Shown here: in pieces, positions 8,490 to 16,777 of the stretch
Layout of the letters: each line of letters opens with the position of its first letter
Position numbering within the stretch: the stretch's first letter is position 1
Origin: Deltaproteobacteria bacterium
GTDB lineage: Bacteria; Desulfobacterota; RBG-13-43-22
Direction: 5' to 3'
Length of the DNA: 58,033 bases
Assembly: GCA_016219225.1 (NCBI GenBank)
Contig: JACRBX010000132.1
Span: 1-58,033, forward strand
Program-made: the position numbers and the translations under genes
Notes under the pieces: model-generated
Database searches by the model: none
Told to the model about the DNA's origin: nothing
Seen by the model: the letters and a program-made list of their open reading frames with translations, nothing else

Positions 8490-9227
8490 ATGAAGGAAAA
8501 AGAGACCCTTAGAAGTCTGTATCATTTTCCCGGATTTGAAGCCTTCCAAGAGCTTAAACCCCACCTGAAAGACCCGGGGGCCCGGGTCGTCACCTTACAA
8601 AGGATTCAAAATAAAAATATTTGCTCCTCTTGTCAGGAAATCCAAAACGGATATTATGACAGCCGCTGGCATTGTATCCGGGATTTATCCTGTGGGGGTA
8701 CCCGGATTTATGTGGAGTTTGAATATCGACGAATTTTATGCCATAAATGCGGAGCCGTAAAGCAAGAGGCCTTGCCCTGGGTCGCAGCTTGTGGACGGTT
8801 CACCAGGCGGTTCGAGGATGAGATCGGCAGACAATGCAAGGATATGAGCATCAAACGGGTTGCCGAAGTGAATCATCTGGGATGGGCCCAAGTTCAACGG
8901 ATGGATAGGAGCTATTTGCCTCCGCCCCTGCGCCGGCCCCTTCTTTTCGATGAACTTCCCGAACCAGGGCCGGAAAATAATTTTTTAAAAGCCCGTTGCT
9001 ACCGGGTTACCGTTTTCGGAGTAGATTATTCGTGGTTCCTCCGCGGCGGGGGCAAGGGACAGGACCAGATGGAGCCCGAGACCTTTTTTGTTGAACTCCT
9101 TTCCAGGAAGGGACAAAAAGCAAACCTGGTTGTCTTGAATACGGGGAAGCCCTTTCGAAAATCGATGCTGACCATCAAGCCGCTCGGCCTTGGCCGCAGA
9201 AGGCTGGTCCACACCAAACTTGAATAA
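8490..9227 (+). pseudogene. Decayed ISL3-family transposase fragment
   Basis: The N-terminal part is a convincing ISL3 transposase: zf-ISL3 cysteine pairs (ICSSCQE ... RILCHKCGAVKQ), LPWVAACGRFTRRFED and helix-turn-helix (MSIKRVAEVNHLGWAQVQRM). Intact family members are near 400 residues with a DDE domain. Here the reading frame stops at 245 residues. The DDE part is garbled around FGVDYSWFLRGGGKGQDQ, and where the second catalytic Asp is expected the sequence reads NLVVLNTGKPF. No terminal inverted repeats or target duplication were recognised. It lies between the two copies of the duplicated secreted protein, suggesting transposon-linked duplication. Confidence 0.75.
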
Positions 9228-9259
9228 TTTTTTTTTAATTTACAGTTTTTTATCTTAAA

Positions 9260-9284
9260 AAATACAGGATTGACTGTATTTATT
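9260..9284 (+). promoter_or_regulatory. Perfect palindrome in promoter of the secreted protein at 9453
   Basis: AAATACAG-N6-CTGTATTT is an exact 8-bp inverted repeat, followed by ATTCT, 14 bases and TTATATT. This mirrors the arrangement upstream of copy 1 (7626-7677). It is probably an operator overlapping the promoter, possibly for the NarL-type regulator at 4914. Confidence 0.5.
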
Positions 9285-9452
9285 CTCAGCCTCGAGTGGG
9301 TTATATTGAAATAAAAAGGGGCCGGGAAAAAGAAATAATGTTTAATCTTTAGAATTGCAGTGGGCCCTGGAGTAACCCAATTTTTTTTTTAATCGTTTTC
9401 CCCCGCGGGTTTTTTTCTGCGGAGTTGCTGAAAGAAAGGAGGTGAAAAAAGA

Positions 9453-9851
9453 ATGAAGACCAAAAAATATTGTTTTTTCCTGGCAGTGCTGGTGATGTTA
9501 TTAATCCCTGCTTTGGTGGCCAATGCCAAGATGTCGACCGTAAAAGGCAAGATAACCGGCTATACCTGTCTGACAAGGGGTTATATTTGCCCGATCGACA
9601 AAGCCGATCCGATGATCAATTTGGAGAATGATTTTGTGTTGGTAACCCCAAAGGGTGATTATTATTTCATGCCGAATCTTACCCTCGGCCTCAAAGCCAG
9701 ACATGCCCTGGAGACGGTCGAAGTGACAGGTGAAGTGAGCAAGAAATATAAATCTATTAAAGTGAACACCCTGTCGGTCGGCGGCAAAGAAGTGTATAGC
9801 AAGGCCGCAGAAGACAAAATGATTGAAGAGTTGAACAGACCCGCCCCTTAA
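9453..9851 (+). CDS. Small secreted OB-fold-like protein, copy 2
   Basis: A 132-residue paralogue of the protein at 7842: signal peptide (MKTKKYCFFLAVLVMLLIPALVANA), then VKGKITGYTCLTRGYICPID and the same strand pattern through YYFMPNLTLGLKARHALE to the C-terminal EELNRPAP. Most differences are conservative, so both copies appear under selection. It has an aaaggaggt ribosome site. It lies about 150 bp upstream of apbE in the same direction, but a terminator-like hairpin intervenes. Periplasmic location is predicted; function is unknown. Confidence 0.7.
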   Translation: MKTKKYCFFLAVLVMLLIPALVANAKMSTVKGKITGYTCLTRGYICPIDKADPMINLENDFVLVTPKGDYYFMPNLTLGLKARHALETVEVTGEVSKKYKSIKVNTLSVGGKEVYSKAAEDKMIEELNRPAP

Positions 9852-9860
9852 CCTTTGGAT

Positions 9861-9890
9861 AAGAGGTGGCGGTTAAGCCCGCCACCTCTT
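9861..9890 (+). terminator. Terminator-like hairpin after copy 2
   Basis: AAGAGGTGGCGG and CCGCCACCTCTT form a perfect 12-bp stem with a short loop, starting 9 bases after the stop codon. It is homologous to the hairpin at 8253-8282, showing that the 3' end was duplicated with the gene. Confidence 0.65.
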
Positions 9891-10001
9891 CAACTTTAGA
9901 CGATTATAACCTTCTTCAGTATAAAAAGGTTCTTCACCGAAATCGCACATCGCTTTCATCTCATAATAAGAAGACACTCCGACTACGGAAGGGAGCAATA
10001 G

Positions 10002-11057
10002 ATGAAATCCTTTATGGACCGGCGAACTTTTATTCAAACCCTGTGTATTCTAGGGGCCGGGAAGGCCGTTGAAAGCTTTGCCGCACCGCTGAATACGACT
10101 TCATTTTCTTCCTCCCTGGTCCAGGTCTCCGAGACCAGAAATCTTATGGGGACCTTTGTCACCATTACCCTTTTGCATCCTTCCCGTGATCAGGCCCAAA
10201 CGGTTCTTGGAACGGCCTTCCACAAAATGGAAAACTGGGTTCAACTATTTAATCGCCATGAAAGCGGGACACCTCTCGATTATTTGAATGAGAGAGGTTT
10301 TATTAAAAATCCCCCGCCGGAACTGGTTAAGGTGCTGCGCCAATCCCTGATGATCCATTCCAGGACCGGAGGTCTTTTTGATGTAACCGTCAAACCTCTT
10401 CTGGACCTTTATGAAACCGAAAACAGGCTGGGACATCTTCCCTCAGACCCGTCCATCCAGGAGGCTTTAAACCGGGTAGGTGCCTCAGGATTAAAAATCG
10501 AACCTAAGAAAATCTCTTTTTGTAAAGAGGGCATGGGGATCACCCTTGACGGAATAGCCAAGGGGACGATTGTGGATAAGATTATCGGTTTTCTCCAGGG
10601 AAATGGGATAGAACATGCTTTAGTAGATGCCGGTGGGGACCTCCGAGTTTTCGGAGGACGAAATGGAACCGGGTTGCCCTGGCGGATTGCGGTTCATGAT
10701 CCCGTCAACGAGCGGGCTACTGGAGAGAGAATCTTTCTGACGGATGGTGCGGTTGCCACTTCCGGGAATTATATGGTCTATTTCGACCAGGAAAAGATCC
10801 ACCATCATATACTCTCTCCCGAAAGCGGCCTGTCACCATCCTGGTCGGTCAGCTCCTCCATCATAGCCCCCACGGCAGAAGAAGCCGATGCCCTGGCAAC
10901 CGCTACCATGGTCCTTGATCGGCGGGAAAGCCAGTCCCTTATCAATCAGGATCGGCGGCTGGCTGCTTTGTGGATAACTCGGGAAGGGGAGAAAATAAAA
11001 TCATTAAGATGGAAGAGAATAATGGAAAGGCGGGAAAGGGGGAGCGACCATGCTTAA
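10002..11057 (+). CDS. apbE: FAD:protein FMN transferase (ApbE)
   Basis: The 351-residue protein begins with a twin-arginine-like/lipoprotein-type leader (MDRRTFIQTLCILGAGKAV). It has the ApbE hallmarks: ETRNLMGTFVTITL, TGGLFDVTVKPLLDLY, LDGIAKGTIVDKII, ALVDAGGDLRVFG, DGAVATSGNYM and the C-terminal TAEEADALATATMVL. ApbE uses FAD and Mg2+ to attach FMN through a phosphoester to a Thr/Ser of periplasmic flavoproteins. The next gene starts 8 bp inside this one and encodes a secreted FMN-binding-domain protein with a flavinylation-type motif, almost certainly its substrate. The start could also be the second Met (10014). Confidence 0.93.
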   Translation: MKSFMDRRTFIQTLCILGAGKAVESFAAPLNTTSFSSSLVQVSETRNLMGTFVTITLLHPSRDQAQTVLGTAFHKMENWVQLFNRHESGTPLDYLNERGFIKNPPPELVKVLRQSLMIHSRTGGLFDVTVKPLLDLYETENRLGHLPSDPSIQEALNRVGASGLKIEPKKISFCKEGMGITLDGIAKGTIVDKIIGFLQGNGIEHALVDAGGDLRVFGGRNGTGLPWRIAVHDPVNERATGERIFLTDGAVATSGNYMVYFDQEKIHHHILSPESGLSPSWSVSSSIIAPTAEEADALATATMVLDRRESQSLINQDRRLAALWITREGEKIKSLRWKRIMERRERGSDHA

Positions 11058-12165
11058 GAGAAACCTGTTGTTGTTCATTCTGTCAGGGGCAGTTCTATTG
11101 GCCCCGGGATGGACCAATCCCATCCAGGCTCAGGAAAAATCAGTGATCACGGCAGGGGATATTTTTCCAAAAACAACTCTGAATGCCCCGGTTAACCCCA
11201 GGGATAAAACCTATTTGGGGATTCCGAAGAAGAAATTTTTTGCCGTCAAGGACATTCAGGCTGAGGTGATATTGGTAGAAATTATGAATGTTTATTGTGC
11301 CAGTTGCCAGAATATGGCTCCGGTTTATAATAAGCTTTTTGCCCGCCTTGAGGCCCGGCAGGAGATCAGAAAAAAGATTAAAATCGTAGCCTTTGGCGTG
11401 GGCAACAATGAAGAGGAAATTAAAATTTTTCGAGATCATTTCCAGGTGCCTTTTCCTATCGTTCCCGATCCTGACTATGACTTGCACAAGGCCATAGGGG
11501 GAGGCCCAACCCCCTTTTCGATTTTGGTTAGAAGAGGGGCAAAAGGGAAATCGGTTGTCGTGGCCTCGACGCACCTGGGGTTCACCGAAAAGGTTGAAGA
11601 GCTTTTTTCGGAATTGGAGCTGTTGCTGAAGACCAATCCGGAGGATATTAAAAAAAAAGGTGAAAGAACCGAGGCCAGGATATTAACGGCCAAGCCTCCC
11701 ATGACGGATGAGGAAATTCAAGCTAAAATCAAAGAAGCTTTTACCGAAGAAGGCAAGGCGTTAACCGGATTTGAAAAAGTTGATCTCCGAGGGGGAAGAG
11801 CCATCTATGCCGGAACCGTTAAAAAAGAAGGGCAGACCGGAAATCTTTTTGCTGCAGTGATCAGCCAACTCCCGACCTGCGACCTCTGTCATGACACCCA
11901 TTTTATCGTCACCTTTGAACCCAGCGGCAAGATTCAACAGTTTATACCTCTCCAATTAACCAAAACTGATAATGAGAACTGGACTGAAGCCGATATAGCC
12001 AGGATGCGCAAAAAGATCGTCGGCCGATTTATTTACCACCCTTTTTCTTTCAAGGCCAAGGTCGATGCCGTTTCCTCCGCTACCATTACCTCGGCTGCCA
12101 TCTTTAGAGGTTTGAACGAGGGGCAGGAAATTTTCAAGGAACTGAAAAAGAAGGGGCTGCTTTAG
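11050..12165 (+). CDS. Secreted thioredoxin-like / FMN-binding domain fusion protein
   Basis: 371 residues with a signal peptide (about 1-28). Residues about 35-195 form a thioredoxin/redoxin fold with a CxxC active site C83-A-S-C86 and cis-Pro segment (GGGPTPFSILV). Residues about 235-350 form an FMN-binding domain ending in VDAVSSATITSAAI, which fits the ApbE flavinylation motif with T345 as acceptor (Ser replaces the usual Gly). A CxxCH sequence (C277-DLC-H281) sits inside the flavin domain and could bind haem c or act as a thiol pair. It overlaps apbE by 8 bp, so the two are translationally coupled. A periplasmic electron-transfer protein linking flavin and thiol chemistry is inferred. 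Confidence 0.85.
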   Translation: MLKRNLLLFILSGAVLLAPGWTNPIQAQEKSVITAGDIFPKTTLNAPVNPRDKTYLGIPKKKFFAVKDIQAEVILVEIMNVYCASCQNMAPVYNKLFARLEARQEIRKKIKIVAFGVGNNEEEIKIFRDHFQVPFPIVPDPDYDLHKAIGGGPTPFSILVRRGAKGKSVVVASTHLGFTEKVEELFSELELLLKTNPEDIKKKGERTEARILTAKPPMTDEEIQAKIKEAFTEEGKALTGFEKVDLRGGRAIYAGTVKKEGQTGNLFAAVISQLPTCDLCHDTHFIVTFEPSGKIQQFIPLQLTKTDNENWTEADIARMRKKIVGRFIYHPFSFKAKVDAVSSATITSAAIFRGLNEGQEIFKELKKKGLL

Positions 12166-12230
12166 GCACTTATCGGCAGGAGGCAATGGGCAATAAGCTA
12201 TGGATAAAGAATAATGGAATTGTAAAAGTC

Positions 12231-12258
12231 GTCATTCCCGCGCAGGCGGGAATCCAGG
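12231..12258. repeat. Dispersed GTCATTCCCG...CGGGAATCCAG palindromic element
   Basis: ATTCCCGC-gcag-GCGGGAAT forms a hairpin at the end of the apbE unit. Related copies occur at 35159-35253, 44155-44188 and, truncated, 48272-48308. Confidence 0.6.
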
Positions 12259-12319
12259 TAACCACATAATCCATTAAAAATATTCGATTCCAGTTCCCGA
12301 TTAGGAAATTCGGGCCTCA

Positions 12320-12739
12320 TTAATTGCAGGCTGGCCGTTCTATCCCAACCTTTTTCCGGATAAAGTCGATGATATCCGTGGTATAGGTCCCCGGGCCGAA
12401 GATTTCGCTGATGCCGGCGGCTTTCAGATTCGGGATGTCTTCTTCCGGGATTACCCCCCCGCCAAGCACCAACACATCTTTTAAGCCTTTTTCTTTGACC
12501 AGTTCCATGACCCTGGGAAAGAGGTAATCATGGGCCCCGGAAAGGACGCTCATGGCAATGACATCCACGTCTTCCTGAACCGCGGTGGCCACGATCTGCT
12601 CCGGGGTTTGGCGCAGACCGGTATAAATGACCTCCATGCCGGCATCCCGCAAGGCATGGCAAATTACCTTGATCCCTCGATCATGACCATCCAGGCCGGG
12701 TTTGGCGGCCAGAACGCGTATTTTCCTTCCTGCAACCAT
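12320..12739 (-). CDS. Methylmalonyl-CoA mutase small subunit / cobalamin-binding domain
   Basis: A 139-residue B12-binding Rossmann-like domain with the DxHxxG signature ([14 protein letters not shown]), the SxL segment ([15 protein letters not shown]) and the GG segment ([14 protein letters not shown]). It carries the adenosylcobalamin of the mutase whose catalytic TIM barrel is the next gene upstream (12753), so the enzyme is of the split type. The ATG at 12739 has an AGGAGGT ribosome site; longer in-frame starts run into the neighbouring gene. It is the last gene of the minus-strand module starting at 18607. Confidence 0.93.
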   Translation of the reverse strand: MVAGRKIRVLAAKPGLDGHDRGIKVICHALRDAGMEVIYTGLRQTPEQIVATAVQEDVDVIAMSVLSGAHDYLFPRVMELVKEKGLKDVLVLGGGVIPEEDIPNLKAAGISEIFGPGTYTTDIIDFIRKKVGIERPACN

Positions 12740-12752
12740 TGAATAAGACCTC

Positions 12753-14429
12753 CTATAGGGTTGAGACCGCGGTATATTCGCCAAAAATAGACCGCAAGGT
12801 ATCGCAAATTTCTCCCAGGGTGGCATAAGCCCGAACGGCCTCTAAAATGGGAGGCATCAGGTTTTCCGAGCCTTCGGCTGATTTCTTCAGATCGGCCAAA
12901 CAGGATTCAACCTTCTGGCTGTCCCGTGACTGTTTCAGTTGGATAATCTTCCGGATTTGTTGTTCCCTGACGGCCGGATCGACTCGTAATAACCCGGATG
13001 GCGGCGGTTCTTTGACCTGAAACTTGTTGAGTCCAACCACGGTCCGTTCCCCGGTTTCCACGCCCCTCTGAAAGCGATAAGCGCTTTCCTGAATCTCTTT
13101 TTGAATAAACCCCTGTTCAATAGCCGCGGCCGCTCCCCCCATCTCATCGATCCGCCGGATATACTCCATGGCCTTTTCTTCGATAGTGGTGGTCAAATGC
13201 TCAAGATAATAAGAGCCGGCCAGGGGATCGATGGTATCAGTAACCCCGGTCTCATTGGCGATGATTTGCTGAGTCCGTAAGGCAATCTGGACCGCTTCCT
13301 CGGTCGGCAGGGACAGGGCCTCATCCATGGAATTGGTGTGCAAGGACTGGGTTCCTCCCAGGACCGCCGACAGGGCCTGAAAAGCCACCCGAACGATATT
13401 GTTTTTGGGCTGCTGGGCGGTCAAAGAACAGCCGGCCGTTTGGGTATGGAATCGAACCATCAGGGAACGGGGGTCTTTGGCCCCAAAGCGTTCCTTCATC
13501 AGTCGGGCCCAGAGTCGACGGGCGGCCCGGTACTTGGCAATTTCTTCCAGGAAATCCAAATGGGCGTTAAAAAAGAAGGACAAGCGAGGCCCGATCGTGT
13601 CCACGGAAAGTCCGGCCTTTTGAGCCGCTTCCACGTAGGCAATCCCGTTGGCCAGGGTAAAGGCCACTTCCTGGACGGCCGTGGACCCTGCTTCCCGGAT
13701 ATGGTAGCCGCTGATACTGATCGTATTCCATTTAGGGACCTCTTTGGAGCAAAATTCAAAGATATTGGTAATGATGCGCAAAGAAGGCTGGGGCGGAAAA
13801 ATATAAGTCCCCCTGGAAGAATATTCTTTCAGGATATCGTTTTGGATGGTCCCGTTCAACTCTTTGGAGGAAACGCCCTGTTTCTCCGCCACCCCGATAT
13901 ACATAGCCAGCAGGATAGCGGCCGGGGCATTAATGGTCATGGAGGTGCTGACTTTATCCAACGGGATCTCTGCAAAGAGTGTTTCCATATCCTGAAGGGA
14001 ATCGATGGCCACTCCGACCTTTCCCACCTCCCCCTGTGATAAGGGGTGATCGGAATCATATCCGATCTGGGTAGGCAGGTCAAAGGCTACGGAAAGACCG
14101 GTCTGACCTTGCTCCAACAGATATTTATAGCGGCGGTTGGATTCTTCGGCGCTGGCAAAACCGGCATATTGGCGCATGGTCCAGAACCGGCCCCGATACA
14201 TGGTGGGCTGAACCCCGCGGGTAAAAGGGTATTCTCCGGGGAACGAGAGGTCCTGGTCATAATCCAGACCGGAAACATCGGCCGGGGTATAGACCCGCTG
14301 GATCGGGATCTCCGAAATGGTGGAAAAGGCATTTTTTCTTTCCGGTGATTTGGTCAGTTTGGCCTCAATTTTCTCCTGCCAGTCGCTTTGTTCTTTTTTG
14401 AGATGGGCCGTTTTATCGGGATCAAACAT
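12753..14429 (-). CDS. Methylmalonyl-CoA mutase large (catalytic) subunit
   Basis: A 558-residue TIM-barrel mutase of the type lacking its own B12 domain. Family motifs are intact: [89 protein letters not shown]. The Tyr in TMYRGR and Arg in PSLRII correspond to substrate residues typical of methylmalonyl-CoA rather than isobutyryl-CoA mutases, by recollection of the family. It interconverts succinyl-CoA and (R)-methylmalonyl-CoA, reversibly linking propionate and the TCA pathway. The ATG at 14429 has a GGAG ribosome site; an upstream TTG at 14441 is less likely. Confidence 0.93.
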   Translation of the reverse strand: MFDPDKTAHLKKEQSDWQEKIEAKLTKSPERKNAFSTISEIPIQRVYTPADVSGLDYDQDLSFPGEYPFTRGVQPTMYRGRFWTMRQYAGFASAEESNRRYKYLLEQGQTGLSVAFDLPTQIGYDSDHPLSQGEVGKVGVAIDSLQDMETLFAEIPLDKVSTSMTINAPAAILLAMYIGVAEKQGVSSKELNGTIQNDILKEYSSRGTYIFPPQPSLRIITNIFEFCSKEVPKWNTISISGYHIREAGSTAVQEVAFTLANGIAYVEAAQKAGLSVDTIGPRLSFFFNAHLDFLEEIAKYRAARRLWARLMKERFGAKDPRSLMVRFHTQTAGCSLTAQQPKNNIVRVAFQALSAVLGGTQSLHTNSMDEALSLPTEEAVQIALRTQQIIANETGVTDTIDPLAGSYYLEHLTTTIEEKAMEYIRRIDEMGGAAAAIEQGFIQKEIQESAYRFQRGVETGERTVVGLNKFQVKEPPPSGLLRVDPAVREQQIRKIIQLKQSRDSQKVESCLADLKKSAEGSENLMPPILEAVRAYATLGEICDTLRSIFGEYTAVSTL

Positions 14430-14494
14430 GATACTCTCCAAATATTATCTCGGTATAAGGTTTAAGGTAAAGGATAAGGTGAAAGGATTTAAGC

Positions 14495-14533
14495 CCCAAA
14501 CCTTGGACCTTGGACCTTGAACCTTGGACCTTT
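14495..14533. repeat. Short-word intergenic repeat (CCTTGGA/CCTTGAA)
   Basis: Four to five near-tandem copies of CCTTGGA/CCTTGAA lie between the carboxyltransferase and mutase genes. The same word family recurs at 16150-16180, 20630-20650, 34000-34030 and 49905-49931. Confidence 0.6.
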
Positions 14534-14535
14534 AT

Positions 14536-16089
14536 TTATAATGGTATGTTCCCGTGTCTCCTGGGGAGAGGGCGGACCTCGACCTTGGTTTTTAAAGACT
14601 CCAGGGCTCGAATCAATTTGGGCCGGGTGAATTCCGGCAGGATTATTTCATCAATATACCCCAGCTCGGCAGCTTTATAGGGGCTGGCAAAGGTCCGCCG
14701 ATAATCCTCAATCAATTCCTGGCGGGTTTTTTCCGGATCAGCGGCTTCTTTGAGCTGGTTGCGGAAGACGATAGGCACGGCCCCTTCCGGCCCCATGACC
14801 GCAATCTCGGCCATCGGATAGGCCAGGTTAATGTCGGCGCCGTGGTGTTTGCTGCCCATGACATCATAAGCCCCGCCATAGGCCTTGCGGGTAATGACCG
14901 TGACCTTAGGTACCCAGGCATCACAGTAAGCATAGATGATCTTGGCCCCGTGACGGATAATCCCCCCATGTTCCTGGGCCACACCGGGCAGGAAGCCGGG
15001 GACATCGACAAAGGTGACAATCGGGAGATTAAAACAATCGCAAAAGCGGACAAATCGGGCACACTTATCGGAGGCATTGATATCCAGACAACCGGCTAAA
15101 GACCGAGGCTGGTTGGCTACGATTCCTACCGGCATCCCGTTTAAGCGGGCGAAACCGACGATCATGTTGGTGGCGTATGATTTCTGGACTTCAAAAAAAT
15201 GATTGTCATCCACCACGGAGAGAATGATCTTTTTCATGTCATAGGGGGTGCGGGGGTTGTCCGGAATGACGGTCCTCAGATTCAGGTCTATGCGGTTGGG
15301 ATCGTCCTGGGGCTCTCTCTGGGGAGGTTTCTCATTACAGTTTTGAGGCAGGAAGGATAAGAGTTCCCTGATCATATCCAAAGCCTTTTTGTCGTCTTTG
15401 GCCGAGAAATGGGCTACCCCGCTGGTAGTGTTATGTCTGGTCGCTCCGCCTAAGGCCTCAGGTTCCACCTCTTCATGGGTGGTGGCCTTAATAACCTGGG
15501 GACCGGTAATAAACATATGGCTGGTCTTTTCCACCATGATGATAAAATCGGTTATGGCCGGCGAATAAACCGCCCCTCCGGCACAGGGACCCATGATGGC
15601 CGAGATTTGGGGAATGATTCCCGAGCACTGGACATTCCGCCGGAAAATATCTCCATAGCTTCCCAGACTGACGACGCCCTCCTGGATACGAGCCCCCCCG
15701 GAATCGTTGAGGCCGATAACCGGGGCCCCGTTTTTTAAGGCCAGGTCCATGATCTTACAGACCTTTTCTCCAAAAGGGCCGCTCAGACTGCCGCCAAAGA
15801 CGGTGAAATCCTGGGAAAAGACATAAACTAACCGGCCGTTGATCCGACCGAATCCGGTGACCACCCCGTCGCCAAAAATTTTTTGTTTTTGCATGCCGAA
15901 ATCATAACAACGATGGACCACAAACTTATCGAGTTCCTCGAAGGTATCTTTATCTAAGAGATGTTCGATCCGCTCCCGGGCGGTTAATTTGCCTTTTTGA
16001 TGCTGACTGTCGATCTTATCCTGTCCGCCGCCCAATTCGGCCTGGGCATTCAGCGCTTCTAATTCCTTAATTCGGTCTTCGTTTGTCAT
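14536..16089 (-). CDS. Acyl-CoA carboxyltransferase (propionyl-CoA / methylmalonyl-CoA type)
   Basis: A 517-residue carboxyltransferase with both crotonase-fold halves. N-terminal: [56 protein letters not shown]-terminal: [55 protein letters not shown]. It moves CO2 between carboxybiotin and propionyl-CoA. Its biotin carrier is probably the small protein at 16398. No biotin carboxylase or membrane decarboxylase subunit lies here, so transcarboxylase, Na+-pumping decarboxylase and carboxylase roles all remain possible. It lies directly upstream of the mutase genes in one operon. Confidence 0.93.
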   Translation of the reverse strand: MTNEDRIKELEALNAQAELGGGQDKIDSQHQKGKLTARERIEHLLDKDTFEELDKFVVHRCYDFGMQKQKIFGDGVVTGFGRINGRLVYVFSQDFTVFGGSLSGPFGEKVCKIMDLALKNGAPVIGLNDSGGARIQEGVVSLGSYGDIFRRNVQCSGIIPQISAIMGPCAGGAVYSPAITDFIIMVEKTSHMFITGPQVIKATTHEEVEPEALGGATRHNTTSGVAHFSAKDDKKALDMIRELLSFLPQNCNEKPPQREPQDDPNRIDLNLRTVIPDNPRTPYDMKKIILSVVDDNHFFEVQKSYATNMIVGFARLNGMPVGIVANQPRSLAGCLDINASDKCARFVRFCDCFNLPIVTFVDVPGFLPGVAQEHGGIIRHGAKIIYAYCDAWVPKVTVITRKAYGGAYDVMGSKHHGADINLAYPMAEIAVMGPEGAVPIVFRNQLKEAADPEKTRQELIEDYRRTFASPYKAAELGYIDEIILPEFTRPKLIRALESLKTKVEVRPLPRRHGNIPL

Positions 16090-16397
16090 CCTTCACCTGT
16101 CTGAAGTAGTTAATATGAAATAAAGTTTCAAGATACAAGTTTCAAGTGAGAAAACCCTGAACCCTGTCCCTTGAACCTATTTTCATGATATAAGGTCCTC
16201 CCCTGGGCATAAGTGCTTACTATCTGATTAGTTTACTAAAATATTCACAATCTTTCGGAAAGATCAAATATTAACGCCGAAAAACAGAACATTAGTCGGG
16301 CTTTTTTAATCATTTTTAAGGGGGTGCCGGCTTTGCAGCCAGGAACAAAGTCAGCACCCGCAATCTGTTTATTAATCTGCTTGTCTGGTTTGGGCCT
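16090..16397. other. 308-bp spacer with dispersed repeat and hairpin
   Basis: No coding sequence is seen. It contains a copy of a composite dispersed repeat (16118-16188) immediately upstream of the carboxyltransferase gene, and a hairpin at about 16322-16361 (arms starting GGGTGCCGGCTTTG, closing CAAAGTCAGCACCC, two mismatches) downstream of the biotin carrier gene. Confidence 0.5.
16118..16188. repeat. Composite dispersed intergenic repeat, copy A
   Basis: It contains AATAAAGTTTCAAGATACAAG, then TTTCAAGTGAGAAAA, CCTTGAAC-type words and TATTTTCATG, in the same order as copy B at 20592-20669 upstream of aspS. A partial copy is at 44099-44137. Confidence 0.65.
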
Positions 16398-16610
16398 TTA
16401 TTCGATGATCATCAAGACCTGATCGGCCTCGACCGAATCCCCTTTGGCCACTTTGATCTCTTTTACCGTCCCTTCTCCGTCATTCAGGATCGGCATTTCC
16501 ATTTTCATAGCCTCAAGAATAGCCACCTCATCCTCATCATGAACCGAATCGCCTACATTCACTTTAATATCAATGACCTTCCCGGCCATAGGTGCCAATA
16601 CCGCTGCCAC
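16398..16610 (-). CDS. Biotin carboxyl carrier protein (biotinyl/lipoyl domain)
   Basis: A 70-residue stand-alone biotinyl domain with the biotinylation motif EAMKMEMP (target Lys of AMKM) and paired half-barrel repeats (VLAPMAGKVIDIKVNVGDSV; DGEGTVKEIKVAKGDSVEAD). It starts at GTG with an AGGAGG ribosome site. It would shuttle carboxybiotin to the carboxyltransferase encoded just downstream (14536). The lack of the long Ala/Pro-rich leader typical of decarboxylase carriers makes it a minimal carrier. Confidence 0.93.
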   Translation of the reverse strand: MAAVLAPMAGKVIDIKVNVGDSVHDEDEVAILEAMKMEMPILNDGEGTVKEIKVAKGDSVEADQVLMIIE

Positions 16611-16777
16611 AATAATTCCTCCTTTGGGTTTAATAAATTATTTCCGAAATAACAACTTGAAGTTTTTAATAATTCTAAGTTGTTTTGTCAAGTCTAATTA
16701 AAAATATGATCAAAAAAATGGTGGATCTATAAAAAGTCAATCAGCAACCCTAGTTCCGGCGGGGTCAAGCCTCGATA

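Noticed and set aside
8490-9227. Functional ISL3 insertion sequence
   Set aside because: The DDE region is truncated and garbled and no terminal inverted repeats were found, so it is listed as a remnant.
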